Assembly: GCF_033568475.1 (NCBI RefSeq)
Contig: NC_133121.1
Location: forward strand, 131,348,375 to 131,412,374
Length of the DNA stretch: 64,000 nucleotides
From: Henckelia pumila
Lineage: Eukaryota; Streptophyta; Magnoliopsida; Lamiales; Gesneriaceae
Direction: 5' to 3'
Under the pieces are notes generated by a model. That model made no database searches. It saw only the letters and a list, made by a program, of their open reading frames with translations, and was not told where the DNA came from. Position numbers and translations under genes: made by a program. Positions 24,925 to 36,849 of this stretch are shown here, piece after piece; position 1 is the first letter of the stretch, and every line of letters begins with the position of its first letter.

Positions 24925-27666
24925 ATGAAAGGAGGGAAAAGGAGAAGCAGCAGTGCTGAGCCCGTACAATCCCCTTACCCACCCTCATCTCCCACCCCAA
25001 CCGACGTCAGCGACGGCGGAGTTGCGACTGAGTGGGTGGAGGAGAAAGAGGGTCTCCATAGTGGAGAGGGGAGCGAGAAATTCGAAGCTGCCGAAGATGC
25101 TTCCGAAGAGAGAGCAGGAGAAGATGACGATTCGGCAGCTGAGAAAGATTACGAGCCGTCGGAACCCTTTAGTATTGCAGAGGAGGCCGAGGGTGACAGG
25201 GTGAAGCTTGCTGAGGGATACTATGAGATTGAGAGCGTCCGCAGAAAGCGCGTCCGAAAGGTGAGATTTTTGGATTTTAATTTTTAGATGTTATCGATTT
25301 TTTTACTGAAGGTCATTGTGATTGATTTTGGGTTTTCTGTTGTTACGCTGGGGCTGATTTGGAATGCGGAAAAATGAAGGGTCAAGTTCAGTATCTCATT
25401 AAATGGTGAGTAATTTTCAACAAGAATGTAACATGTGAAAATGGGATTTTCACATCGTCAAATTGATATGAGTGGGTGGGGTTTCTTTTGTGTCCATGAC
25501 CTGGATATGGTTTGTTGCTAATTGATGTTCGATGTGTGTTTGGGAAGGCGAGGCTGGTCGGAGGCGGCAAATACATGGGAACCTCTCGATAATTTGTTGC
25601 AGTGTTCGGATATTATTGATGCATATGAAGAAAGGTTTTTTTCTAAATCTTCTTCAGTTCTTGCTGTATCTCGTATACCATTTTGTGCTAATGAGGTCTT
25701 TGATCTGCTTGTAAACTAATAACTTGGTGCTATTTTAGCAAATCATGATTGCTGATTTATCTTATCAATTTTTATTTATTTTGGATTCTTTGTGGTTTTG
25801 TTGTGTTTCAAGTTTGAAGACCGGAAAAGGTAGGCCAACACGCAAGAGGAAGCGCCAAACTGGCATTACCCATGCTCAGATTAGGAAAAAGCAGCATTTC
25901 CCCAAGCAGAAGTTGCCAAAGCAGCAGCAATCCCCTGCAGCCGCCACTTATAATGTGCCTTCTCATGTTGTCAGGATCACTGAGGACCCTATTTCCTTTC
26001 CCAGGCTGAATGACTTTAGCAGCATACATAATAGTGGGGAGACAGACGTAAGCGGTGGAAACAGCATTGAAGTGTCCAAGTGGATGAATGAGAATGATGA
26101 GAGAGTAGTTTCTGTTGAGAGGGGAGAAGAAAAGGAGCTAAATGAGTTGAATTTGAAGCTTTGTGAACTGAAGGGAGCAACATCAATCGGCATGGAAGAT
26201 GCTAATAGGATTGCTATTACTCCGGAGGAAGGTCAACCGAAAGGAGCAGATGTGCTGCCAAATGGATCGAGTAAAGCTGATGCTCTGGATGCTTACCAAT
26301 CAGGTCGTTGTACCGGGGCTAAAAAGAGGAAATCTGGTTCAGTCAAGAGGTTCAAGCAAGATCTAACATCATACTCTATGGATGGTGCACAAAATGCACT
26401 GGCAACATGTACTGAAACAGAACCCGTGTTTGTTCAACATTCAGATTTTCTAGGGAGTTATACGAATTGCCAGAATAAGTATGCTGATTCCAAAACAGCT
26501 TGCTTCATTACTCAGATTCTCAAGCCCATAAGCTACAAAGCTTCCATATCAAACAACGTTCAAGAAGTCTTGGTAGCCTTCGAGGCAATGAGGTTTGTGA
26601 TCAAACTCCTAATTTTCTTAGCGAATCTTTATCTAATGATTTATATAAAATGTTGATATTGAAGATCCAACATGAAAGTGAGTTTTTTTAAATATAAGAG
26701 GATGTACGACATTGGAAGAATAAGATTGTCAGATAGCAATTTATTGATCATCAGACCTTTGAAGGGTGTGGAACTATTTTCTTCCAATTTTTTTATTAGT
26801 CTGAAAGGGTTTTAAAAACTATCTTATTGTCCATCTCAGAGTTAATCATGCCCTAGAATTGTGGTTTCGTTAATTATTGTGTGCATTCTATGGCAAAGGT
26901 TATTTAGTGAAATTGATGGTTTGGAAAAGGTAGAAAGAAAAAAAAATATAATTTTGTCGTAACTGAGTTTAAACAGCATATTTGTTTTTTCAAACGACAA
27001 GTTGACTCAGGGGCCTGGAAAAAGATTGTAATAGATTGGAAAATTTCATCCCAAAACTCGAACCGGATTTTGAAACGCCAAAGTCTGACGTAACCAAGCC
27101 AAGCAGTGAACAATACCTTAGATGCTTGTTACCTTCTTGCGGGAAATTCTATGCCACCCCAAGGGCACTGCCCTGGGGTGGCGTGGCAACCCGTGATTGG
27201 GGCCCATTGATTTTAATCAATTATACTCTGCCACGCCACCCCAGGGCAGTGCCCTTTGGGGTGGCATATAACTTCCCCCTTCTTGCATGGGGTGCTGTCT
27301 TACGTGCGTTTTACAATTTATGTAGTTCTGAACACATCAAATCATCGATTAGCGTGTACTCATAATTCTTTTGCTTCATGATCCTCATTGCCATGCTGCC
27401 TGTAGGTCTGATGGATCTAAAGTTACTGTGGATAACAAATTTTTGAAAGCTAACAATCCCCTCTTGGTAAGCCTCATAATCTTGATAGTTTACTGTGTTC
27501 TTCGACCATAAAAATAATATTTCATTTTAACCAATACCTCAAGTCCTCCCCTTTATGATATGAATCATCAATGGTAATGTTTGAATTTTCACTGGCACCA
27601 TTGTTTTCTCTTCTGCAGCTGATAGACTTTTACGAGAAACATTTGAGGTATAGTCCAACACGATGA
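24925..27666 (+). CDS. LHP1: LIKE HETEROCHROMATIN PROTEIN 1 (TERMINAL FLOWER 2), chromodomain protein
   Basis: Six exons: 24925-25260, 25380-25405, 25548-25634, 25813-26592, 27406-27466, 27619-27666. Product 445 residues, the same length I recall for the Arabidopsis protein. The N-terminus is acidic. The chromodomain (about residues 98-150: [33 protein letters not shown]) carries the aromatic cage that reads H3K27me3. A basic stretch (TRKRKR) just after it is a likely nuclear signal, followed by a long variable linker. The C-terminal chromo shadow domain ([20 protein letters not shown], then [20 protein letters not shown]) mediates dimerisation. LHP1 is the plant Polycomb-associated reader that keeps FT, FLC and other genes silent. 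The largest intron (26593-27405) contains a small fold-back transposon. Splice phases all close. Confidence 0.96.
27132..27286. mobile_element. Mutator-like fold-back MITE inside LHP1 intron 4
   Basis: Element 27141-27277 (137 bp) bordered by the 9-bp direct repeat CCTTCTTGC (27132-27140 and 27278-27286), the target-duplication length typical of Mutator-like elements. The ends GGGAAATT and AACTTCCC are inverted relatives, and inside them an inverted repeat of about 40 bp (tatgccaccccaagggcac... and its complement) folds almost perfectly. Each arm is itself palindromic around gggca/tgccc, so a branched cruciform is possible. It is much more GC-rich than the surrounding intron. Confidence 0.78.
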
Positions 27667-28382
27667 ATCCGGTTAGCCGGTTAAAGCCGAACAAGAGTAG
27701 AGTCATATATTGTTCCTATATGTGTATAGTTGTAACATTTTGTACCAAAGACTATTGCAGGCCATGCAAGCACAGTATCCATTGGTAGGATGGTAGATAG
27801 TGTTAAGCTGGAATGTACCACAACACTGATATATATGCTCTATTGCATCAATTTACCCCTTCATGCAGTTGAAATTATAGTACAAGTTATATTTATTTTC
27901 ATTTGAAATTTTAGTTCTTCGCGTCTTTCAAGTCGTCCCATTTGGGTTGTTTTTTAACTGTTTGGTGATATTATGATATTTTGAGTTTGAGTTCTCAGCA
28001 CATGGATAGATCAACACTTTTTGTTTATTTTGTTATTAGAATTGGGTGGGGTTTAAGGGTTTTGTTTCAAGGTAAATTCGAACTCACATCTTGACATGTT
28101 TATGTCACTGTACCGATGCATGATTGTTTATTTCCTTGTGAGGTCATGTACTTTAGTTGTATCATGATCTCATTTTCGATATCTGGGTATTTATTCCAGT
28201 TAGATTCAAATTTGATGATAAACATCTTACTAATTGAAATTGAAATATTCAAAAAAAAAAAAATTAGTAGCATAAAAAGTTATGTATTCAAGTACGATTT
28301 ATCCAGTTTGTTACTTTATCTGATTTCACCCACAAAAAAAACAAATCCTAGCGTAACAAAATTATACTTTTAACAAATATAT
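27667..28382. other. LHP1 3' flank
   Basis: AT-rich with no supported gene; expected to include the LHP1 3' UTR in the first few hundred bases. Confidence 0.5.
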
Positions 28383-28800
28383 TTATGCCTCATGAGCTTA
28401 TTCGAGCTTTTATCGAGCCTAAACGAGCTTAATATATTTAAATTATAAATTTAAATATTTATTAAATTAATTAAAAACTAAATTATATATTTGAAAAAAA
28501 TATAATATTATTATTAAAATTTGTAATTTTATTCTAATAAATTAATTTTTATAGATTTTTCAATATTTTTCATAAGTAAAGTATAAATTTATAAATTAAA
28601 TATCAATACTGTTATTTTTTCTTCTAAGAGATGACTTACGAGCTTGTTAACGAGCTTGTTCACGAGCTAACGAGCCGAATATCATAAAGCTCGATCTTGG
28701 TTCGCTTGCATTAACGAGCCTCATTAAACGAGCTCGAATGAGCTTTTAACGAGCCGAGATCCAAACAGCTCGCGAACTATTTGACTCATTTACATCCCTA
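28383..28800 (-). mobile_element. Non-autonomous hAT-like element fragment
   Basis: Read on the minus strand it starts TAGGGATGTAAATGAGTC and continues with many repeats of the theme 'cgagctcg/aacgagc', a pattern of plant hAT-type non-autonomous elements (usual start TAGGGGTGTAAA). The far end is AT-rich and its terminal repeat is not obvious, so the element is probably truncated. No transposase. Confidence 0.5.
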
Positions 28801-28843
28801 TCGCTTAGCATTATATATTTATAGCAATATATATATAGAGTTG

Positions 28844-28975
28844 TTTTATGGTGCCCAACAACTATGCCCAACTCATTGCCCACCATGTATAAGTCAACTC
28901 ACCAATTGTGCTGGTCAACTCACCTATTGTACATGGTGGACACGAAGTTGAACATAGTTGTTTGGCACTATAAAA
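28844..28975. mobile_element. Fold-back MITE in a TA tract
   Basis: A 132-bp inverted repeat: ttttatggtgcccaacaact at the left pairs with agttgtttggcactataaaa at the right, and the similarity continues inward (ccaccatgta / tacatggtgg). It is bordered by TA repeats on both sides, as is the unrelated MITE at 23598-23730. Confidence 0.65.
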
Positions 28976-28976
28976 G

Positions 28977-28977
<1 letters not shown>

Positions 28978-29012
<35 letters not shown>
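28978..29012. repeat. (TA)n microsatellite
   Basis: An uninterrupted TA run directly following the fold-back MITE. Confidence 0.9.
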
Positions 29013-29015
<3 letters not shown>

Positions 29016-29265
29016 GAAAACTAAAAACATTCGTCCCCAGTTACATTTATTTTTCAAGACTGATATAAGTAATAATATTCATGAAACTTGCAGCAGTGAA
29101 ATTTCATGCACAAGATAAGAGAAACACACATTTATTCAACACGAAACAGCATAACGAAAAACAGGGAACAGCTAAAGATTCAAGCTCATAATATCTTCAT
29201 CTTCCTCCATGAGTTCAGCATATAAAATACCACAGCACAATAAGTTCAGCAAGTTCACTCGTTGT

Positions 29266-29729
29266 TTAACCAATCCTGCAAAGAGAAAAAAAAAATTATG
29301 TTTTTACTTCATCAGTTCAAGAAATCAAGAAAGATTTGATTATAGGAGAATGGAAAGCACTGAAGGTCATTACTTGGAGCAATCAACATCTGGCGAAATG
29401 GAAAAAGCCAACGAAATCCCGCAATTAGCCGGAAGAGATTGAGCAAGCTCGGGCTTAACATTAATGGCCTTGGAAGCATTCTTGAGACAAGTGCAAGCAG
29501 CCTGCTTATCTGCTGAGGTTGTGGTAGCTGCAGCAAGATTCGATGCGCCTGTACAGCAAGGGTCCGGTGGCAGTCCGCTGCCACTCCTCAAGTAGCTGAT
29601 ACAGGGCTGCATGTCCTTTATCACATCACTGCACTCGATTGCAGCTTCGGAAGATGGAAGTAGGACATAGAGCATGAGCAAGAAAGCTGCGGCTAGGGAA
29701 CGAACAATCGGCATTGAAGATGTTGCCAT
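29266..29729 (-). CDS. Non-specific lipid-transfer protein, type 1
   Basis: Exon 1 29729-29374 and a 10-bp exon 2 29275-29266, separated by a 98-bp intron; product 121 residues. A signal peptide (SLAAAFLLMLYVLLPSSEA) is followed by the eight-cysteine nsLTP pattern: ECSDV, QPCISYL, DPCC, ACTCLKN, ANCGI, VDCSK. Members are small secreted proteins that carry lipids or cutin and wax monomers in the cell wall and have defence roles. Exon 2 adds only the last residues (KIG then stop), the usual nsLTP1 intron place. The upstream in-frame ATG at 29765 is rejected because the likely TATA box at 29775-29781 puts transcription start near 29750; the ATG at 29729 also has a good context (aaccATGgc). Retaining the intron would end the protein just two residues shorter. 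Confidence 0.95.
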
Positions 29730-29774
29730 GGTTGATATGTGGAGGTTTGAAAAATCAGGTGCCAAAACAAGTGG

Positions 29775-29781
29775 ATTTATA
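29775..29781 (-). promoter_or_regulatory. TATA box of the lipid-transfer protein gene
   Basis: TATAAAT on the minus strand, 46 bp upstream of the chosen ATG. Its spacing favours the downstream start codon over the one at 29765. Confidence 0.55.
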
Positions 29782-31019
29782 GGCCAAGATTCGGTGGATT
29801 CGTGACAAGAATATGTTTAGTTATGTGATTGAGTGCAAGAAAGAGTGTTGAGGATCCGAAAAAGTCAGAGTATATAGTGCACTCGAGGACAAGAGAAATG
29901 GTTAATGTTCTCAAGTTAATGCAGCTGTGCGAGCATAACTTGCAGAATTAAACATAAACCTACTCCATGCATGTGGCGTAAAATATTCCATTTTTTATAA
30001 AAATAAAAGGCAGATATGGGAAGCAATTAGTTGTTTCACGCACATATTTTATCAAAGAAACTACAAAATCGTATAGCTTCTTAAGAAAGAACAGTTGACC
30101 ACGATGAATACGAAGATTTTTCTATTTTCTATCACAGAAATTTCCCAGCTGTTTGACAAATAACATCATCGCTTTATTTGTTGACTCGAGTTTCACTCGA
30201 CAAATACGTTTCTTGCCGCTTTTAACAAAGTAGAGCATGGTGTTTGTTGGTTTTGACTCATTGTGTAGTTTTATACAAGATGTTCACGTGAACGTCTTGC
30301 ATAAAAACTAATAATGTGAGGTTTATCGACACTTTTTTGTTTTCAAATCAAAAGACGCACATCTTGTGTAAACTACACTAGTTACTCTATGTTATACTAC
30401 ACTATTTACTCTCCGTATAACATAGACAGAGCCAAGTTTGTTGACAATGTTCTAAAAACCTTGATTAAGTTTCGCTTAATCTCGCTTAAGCTTGAAGCTT
30501 CTCTAAAACGTTTCGCTTCGGCCAAAAGCGGTAAAAAAAACGGTCAGACATAGGTTGATCATGTCAAGTATCATTAATTACGCTTAAATGTGATTTTTCT
30601 AAAAACTAAAATTGATTAATAAGACGAAAATAGATAATAAATTAGCGTTTTTACTAATGAGTGATTGTTAGCAATGATATAAATGTATAATAGTGTATGA
30701 CTTAGTGTAGCGATGATGCATATTGAGGGATTTTACAGCTAATGTTTTAAATTAGACCAATTAATTTAGTTTATGTTCGATGATACGGGATATGAAATAA
30801 ATGATTAAATAAATTGAATAAGAATCTCTCAAAGAATTAATCTATTACACTTAATATGTTTGAGATGACTAAAATTATAGTTTAAATTAAAAACGATTTT
30901 CTACGTTTAAGTTCGCAGTAATCGCACTTAAGCTTAAAAAGCTTGAAGTTTGGCTCTCACGCTTTTTAAAACCTTGGTTAATATTATATTGTTCGGGCAA
31001 TGACCAAAACAATAGCATT
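29782..31019. other. Upstream region of the LTP gene, with a possible old DNA transposon
   Basis: No gene seen. From about 30460 to 30985 the two margins share related segments (ctaaaaaccttg and ttaaaaccttg, aagcttgaag on both sides), suggesting a degraded non-autonomous element, but ends and target duplication cannot be fixed. Confidence 0.35.
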
Positions 31020-31466
31020 GTGGAAGTAACTTTTTTTTTTTTTTTTTTTTTGAAAAGGAAATATCTAATATACCACCAAAATTCAAATGTCATCGAGTAC
31101 AACGTCGTGAAGCCATGCCGGAAAACCAGAAAAAGTCCAAGTAAAGGACGAGAACAAGAAAAAGCATGCTTAGCTATACAATGAGCAGCAACATTAGTCT
31201 CCTTACGCGAATGTTTGAGACCCAAAAAAACATCCTCCAAAAGAAGATTTCCAATGATATTGATGACGCTTCCATCAGGACCCAAACACACCGAATCATC
31301 AAGAATAGCACGAGTCGCCTCCAACGAATCTGAATAGATCCAGACTTTAGAAATATCACACATCTTGCGAAGCCTCATACCATTCAATATAGCCCTCAAT
31401 TCACCCGCAAAAACAGAACCTGGATTTCGAATTGGGCATGCTTGGGCAGCCACCGTGGAAGTAACT
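31020..31466 (-). mobile_element. 5'-truncated LINE (L1-type) insertion, RNase H-like end
   Basis: A T run at about 31031-31050 is the poly(A) tail of a minus-strand insert of roughly 420 bp. The coding part reads PGSVFAGELRAILNGMRLRK, WIYSDSLEATRAI and HSRKETNVAAHCIAKHAF, the RNase H-like C-terminal domain of plant L1 LINE ORF2. The insert is bordered by a direct repeat of 12-13 bp starting gtggaagtaact (31020 and 31455), the target-site duplication. Truncation at the 5' end is typical of failed reverse transcription. Not a functional gene. Confidence 0.85.
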
Positions 31467-31467
31467 T

Positions 31468-32003
31468 AGAGAAGGCCATATTGGGTTTCTTCGTGTGCAA
31501 TAGCCAATAGTTAATGGCTAATATCGTGATAGAACATTCACTCACTGTACTCTCTAATCATCTTCATTGTTCGCAAAGCTTGGCTAGATCTCGACCGTGA
31601 CCAAGCTCAAGTAAGTGGTTTCATTTCTAGATCAAATCCCAAAGGCCCAAGTCGAATATTTTCATATTTACAAATTAAATCTCTAGAACTCGAGTTATGG
31701 AATTTATTTTTTGAATTTTTAAAAATATTAATTAGATTACTATTCGAAAACCAATCAATCAAAATTGATTCAGTGGTAAATAATAAGTTAAAACATCGAC
31801 GAGAAACCTTTGTATCCTGGACAACTAATCATATGTTTGCAAACCACAGCCTGAAAAGATTAGCATCAGAACAACTAAATTTGAAAGTTCTTCATACAAA
31901 TATCTCAGCGACACCAAATCCTCAAATTTCAAAGCAGACAAATACTGAAATACTGACAACAATTGCCAAATAAATAAAAGAAAACTAAAGTCTTGAAGAG
32001 TAT
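31468..32003. other. Spacer between the LINE and HEXO2
   Basis: No gene seen; the part near 31880-32003 is probably the HEXO2 3' UTR. Confidence 0.45.
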
Positions 32004-34101
32004 CTACATCGGATGAACAGTGTTACACATGCCTGGATTCTTGATACACCATAGTGGCTGAATAGGTTCAGCACCAATTCCCCGAGTCACCATCCTGTAT
32101 CTCCACTCGTTCAACCTATCAGTAGCCTCTACAGATCTTTTGTTTCCTGTCTCATCTCGATTCCCTGACCATAAAGTTTCACCCAAAGCTGAAGCTCGAG
32201 GCCAAATCCGGGGATCCATGACCGTCGGATCTGCTTGCTCTGACCATAATGCCACTTCCCCTCCTATTACCAGCTTCAACTCCGCCTCAGTCAGTCCGTA
32301 AGTTATGTCATAGTTGTATATGGTTTGCCATGTTTTAAACGGTCCACACCATGATCCGCCTTTACCTTGATCAGTACCAGGCGGCAGATCATATTGACTG
32401 TCGTTCCCCAAAAAGTCTCCATGCCCACAATCCAAGTAATAAAAGTCCGAAGACGAAACAATAGCACGATAACCAGAATCGACAATCCTTTTCGTGTTGC
32501 TTGGCCCATTGTTCCACGATTGTAGAATAACATTTTCGGGTGGAAGCAAAGAAGGGTTCACTTTGACATTAGCGTCCAACAAAACATCCTCCCAATAGAC
32601 CACTGTTCGGTTCAGAGCAGTGATGTAGGGCAAAGTCGAATTAACAAACGTTTCAAGAATCTGACTCAAGGTTCCATTTTTAGCGAGGAAAGACTGTATT
32701 AAAGGATCGATTTTCCAGCAGTTGGGAGTGATTTCATCGGCTCCTGCATGATAAAGTTGATCGGGAAACATGGCAACAACATCATGGACAACATTCTTGA
32801 CAACTTCAAGTGTCTTAGGATTCAAGGGATTCAGTTGACCAGTTCCCGGCTCAGCTGCGAACCGATCATCCCAACTAGATTCAACAGGCCACCAGAACTT
32901 ATTTGCACAAGAGACGATTTCAGGGTAGGCTCCAGCCCAGGATCCCGTATGTGCTGCAAACGTGCAAATTCAGAGAATTGAGCAGTTGCAACAGAACAGT
33001 TGGCAAAATGCTACCAATTTAATTTGACATATAACTAAGATTTTAGTCCAAAATTCTGTCGCATGACATGTTTCGGTAAACAATAAAACTCGGGGCTGGA
33101 CTTCCTGGACTATGTTTAGCGAACCTATGACGTTAGCATAATGAAACACAAACACACACATTTCGTAGATCAAACATTAAAAATGATTATTAATCTATTG
33201 AACAGATGGTTCTCTGTGCAATTGGCAGCGGATATTGTATGTTAAGGGAGGTAAAGGTAAAAGTCTTGATTTTTTTGAAAAAAAAATAGAGAAATTAGTT
33301 TGAGACAAAGGTTGTTCTTTTCTTACCAGGCATATCGATTTCCGGCACAACTCGAACTCCATAATTCATGCCATACTCCACCACAGTCTTCACATCCGCC
33401 GCCGTGTACGTCATATCCTCGCCGTACGCCCCCTTCGCCGCCAATGTTGGCTCTGACGGCACCACGATCGGGAACGAGTGCGAGTCCGTGATATGCCAAT
33501 GAAATACATTTAACTTATTCATACTCAAAGCCCGAATCAGCCTCAGCAAATCCTCCACGCCATAGTAATTCCTGGACGTGTCGAGCATCACTCCCCTGTG
33601 CACAAACAGCGGCGCGTCGGAAATGTACAGCCCGCACGCAACTCTCGAAGGGTTCGAGAACACGAGCTGGGAGAACGACTCCAGCCCACGCATTGCCCCC
33701 CATGCTGTTCCCGCCGTCAACACGGCGTCGTCTCCAGTCGACGGGATGGTGAGTGTGTATGACTCGTTGACGCCGTGGGTCAAGGCGGCGGAAGGGTCAG
33801 AAATCGTGACGACGAGGGTCTTCAGCGGCGGCGATGAAGTGAGGTTGAGGAGTGGGGTGACGAGAGGGCGGTGGTGCTCCGTCAGTACCTGGCGGAGGTA
33901 GCGCTGGACGGCGGGGGAGAGGAAGCGGTGGTCGGGTGCGGAGATAGTGAAATCGGGAGAGAGTGAGATAGCCTGCGGTTGGGTCCACTGGAATATGGTG
34001 GGCTTGGGCCAGATGTTGAGTGGATAATTTTTAACGGCTGAGATTTGAGGAAGAGACAATATGGAAGCGCAGATCAAGATTGAGAAGAATGTGTGAGCCA
34101 T
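32004..34101 (-). CDS. HEXO2: Beta-N-acetylhexosaminidase 2 (GH20)
   Basis: Two exons, 34101-33327 and 32953-32004, giving 574 residues. A signal peptide ([20 protein letters not shown]) leads into the GH20 N-terminal domain ([12 protein letters not shown]) and the catalytic barrel: [38 protein letters not shown], and the catalytic Asp-Glu pair in HAGADEI (about residues 331-332). The C-terminal [11 protein letters not shown] and [16 protein letters not shown] motifs bind substrate. The two-exon layout and sequence match Arabidopsis HEXO2 rather than the many-exon HEXO1/3. It removes terminal GlcNAc/GalNAc from N-glycans; Arabidopsis HEXO2 is at the plasma membrane or apoplast side. One oddity: the exon junction encodes Ala in MPAHTGSW, where the family has PGHTGSW. 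Confidence in identity is high. Confidence 0.95.
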
Positions 34102-36849
34102 TATTATTTGGTGGGTTCAATTGATTTTGGATTTCAAACCACATTTTTGCATATATATATAGTTTGTCTGAATCTTACCATGTCTTTTAAAATATTGACT
34201 ACTTTGTTAACTCATCAATTTTACATGACTCATATCTTATTCGATTCGATTTTTTAAAAATATTATTTTAAATATCAAAAGGAAAAAATTATCACTTTTT
34301 TGTTTATATTGATTAAGTCGACCTGTCTTACGAATATAAATATATAAAACCGTTTTATGAGATATCTATTCATCACAACATTGTTATTGGAATCAATTAT
34401 ATTGAATTATGTTTTGGTAAGTTATACTTATGTAAAACTCAGAATCAATAATATTGCATTATGTTGGATCATTGATTTATTTTGTTATAGATATAGGTTA
34501 AACCTTATTTTTTAAATTTCTTAAGTTTATTTTGAAAATTATTGGTTTCCATTTTTGGGATTTTGGTTGATTTTATTTCGTGTTTTTTTAATTAATTATA
34601 CACACTTGGGAAGTAAAATTGTGATTAATAGTTGCTGTATTTGAATCATCAAATGTAAATACTTGAAAGCTAAAAACAGCGTAGCTTAAAAATCAAGGGG
34701 TTGAATTTGAACACGACATAGCAAGAGTTTACAACTTACTTCTCCCTTGTTTGCTTGTGATTTGGAGTTTTTGGATTGTCAAAAGAATTTTTGTTTTTAA
34801 TAATATACCAAACACCAACTATTTCATTTATTTATAAAGAACAAGAGTCCATTTTCTTTAGATTTCACTTAAATCTAATCACCACTAAAAACTCCAATTA
34901 AATTCGTCCATTTTTTAGCTTTTCCAAATAGATTTATTTCTTCAACGTTTCGTTTGTAATGTAGTGTTATTAATATTGATATTCGGGCTCATTAAAAATT
35001 ATTTTTTAAATATAATCTATAATTCTCTCACCATTTTTTAATATAATGGTAATTTTCGTCTATTGAAATAAATAAATATAAGTATATAAGATTTTTTTTT
35101 TTAAAAAAAAAACCTTATATATAGATAAATATATGGCCGGCAGCAGGCGCTATCTTGCATTATGATTCTCTACGAACATATGGAGAATTTGTTTTAAAAC
35201 CCAAAATATCTTGACACGAGCTGTTGCCAATTGTTTCCTTGAACGATGACTTCGACTTTTCACTAATTATAATTATAATATTTTCCACTTTTTAAATATT
35301 CTTTTTAATAAAACATTAGTATCCTATAACACTGAATGAATCTATTACTTATCTTTATATAAACATAAATATGGTTCCAATGAGAGATTTGTCACACTCA
35401 AATATTCACAAGGCCAGCTTTGTTTCCATCGGTGGCTTATTAAATATTAGGCTATATTTGGAAGGAGATTTTGATTAGAATGAATTTTTAGCGTGAAATG
35501 AATTTGAAATCTACCCGATATACATTTTAAAAAAAACAATCAAATAAATTTAAAATTCATAGATTTGAAATTCATTATTTTAAATATTTCCATCCAAATT
35601 CATCAGTAGTGAATATATTAAGAATAATGCTAAATGTACAACCAATATATCGTACAACGATAATTACAACAGTTATGTCGTGATATTTTGTTATTATCTC
35701 GTGAGATTTTGATATTATATCGTGAGATTTTGCATTCAATGTATCATAAGATTTGATAAATTAAATTTTTGTATTGAATTTTTTGTGGTGTAAAAATTAT
35801 TGTATAAATTCGTTGTAAATGTTGCATTGCTCATATACTAATATGATCAGATGAATTAAATGGAACTTTGGTAATTATTGAATACAAGTATACATTATTA
35901 TATGGGGAAAACAATAACCGGATATTCGGTATTACAATAGATCCTAGGCCCAAATTATATGGGCCAGTACTACCTAGGTCTGGGCCTATAAAATTCCTGG
36001 GCTTGTCAGCGGAATCTTGGTATTACAATATACAAAGACACGTGGACTTACAAAACGTAGGCCCATACCGTCTGTTAGTGTTCACTGTTCAATGTTCATC
36101 GCTATCCACAAGTCCCAAAAAGTCGTCAAAATAATAAATTAACATTAATAGGAAAAGGAAACCCAACTCCCATATTGTCACAACCATGGTAATTTTCAAC
36201 CAATTATCATCCACAAAATGGCAAATATTGATAGAGCAGACTTAAAACAACCACCTGTTATTTTTGTACTCTATATATATTCAATGGTGGAGCCATGATT
36301 ACTATTCCACACGACTTAGAATATTAAGTTCTCGAATTAAATTAATATAAAATGAATCAAAATTAATATATACAAAACTTTATTAAAAAAAATGGGCCAT
36401 CAAACGTGGCTCCGCCCTTATATTCGAGGGCCTTCCCGAATAATCCGATTTATTTTATGTTGAGAACTAAAAAATTTTACATTTTTCTTCCAAAAAGTTG
36501 GATTATTGCAAAAAAAAACTTGATCTTATTGTGGCCTGGTTTGCATTACTGGAATTATATTGTTACAGAGCTTAACGTAAAAGAAAAGTGTTGCTCTATT
36601 CGTTAACACAGAGAGGGGGAAAAAAAGTACTTTTAAGCATTGGAAACTTACGTAAAAGAATTAATACTCGAAAACTTGCACGAAATGTAATAACTGATAT
36701 ATGGATATATCTTGCTTGGCCATTGGTTTTTGTCTCTTCCTCAAAGAATATACTAAATTCTTTCCTTCTTTCTTTATCTTATTCAAAACGAAATCATTAA
36801 TCACTCATTATATCAATTAGTTCACATACCAGTACACTTAGGCGTTGCA
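34102..36849. other. 2.7-kb AT-rich divergent spacer between HEXO2 and the DUF946 gene
   Basis: Contains both promoters. A TA-rich box (ctatatatatatgc on the minus strand, about 34147-34160) lies about 50 bp upstream of the HEXO2 start codon. No further gene is supported. A weak fold-back element is listed separately. Confidence 0.45.
35626..35828. mobile_element. Probable small fold-back element
   Basis: Left end aatgctaaatgtacaac pairs imperfectly with right end gttgtaaatgttgcatt. The interior contains three copies of a 25-bp theme with 'tcgtgagattttg'. No clear target duplication, so the class is left open. Confidence 0.4.

Noticed and set aside
29730-29765. Upstream start codon for the lipid-transfer protein
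   Set aside because: It lies too close to the TATA box at 29775-29781 to be in the mRNA, and the extension would spoil the signal peptide.
31174-31453. A standalone RNase H-like host gene
   Set aside because: A poly(A) tail and flanking target duplication show it is the 3' end of a LINE insertion; its apparent start codon is accidental.
35868-36134. An 88-codon plus-strand frame
   Set aside because: No domain, no homology that I recognise, and composition like the AT-rich surroundings.
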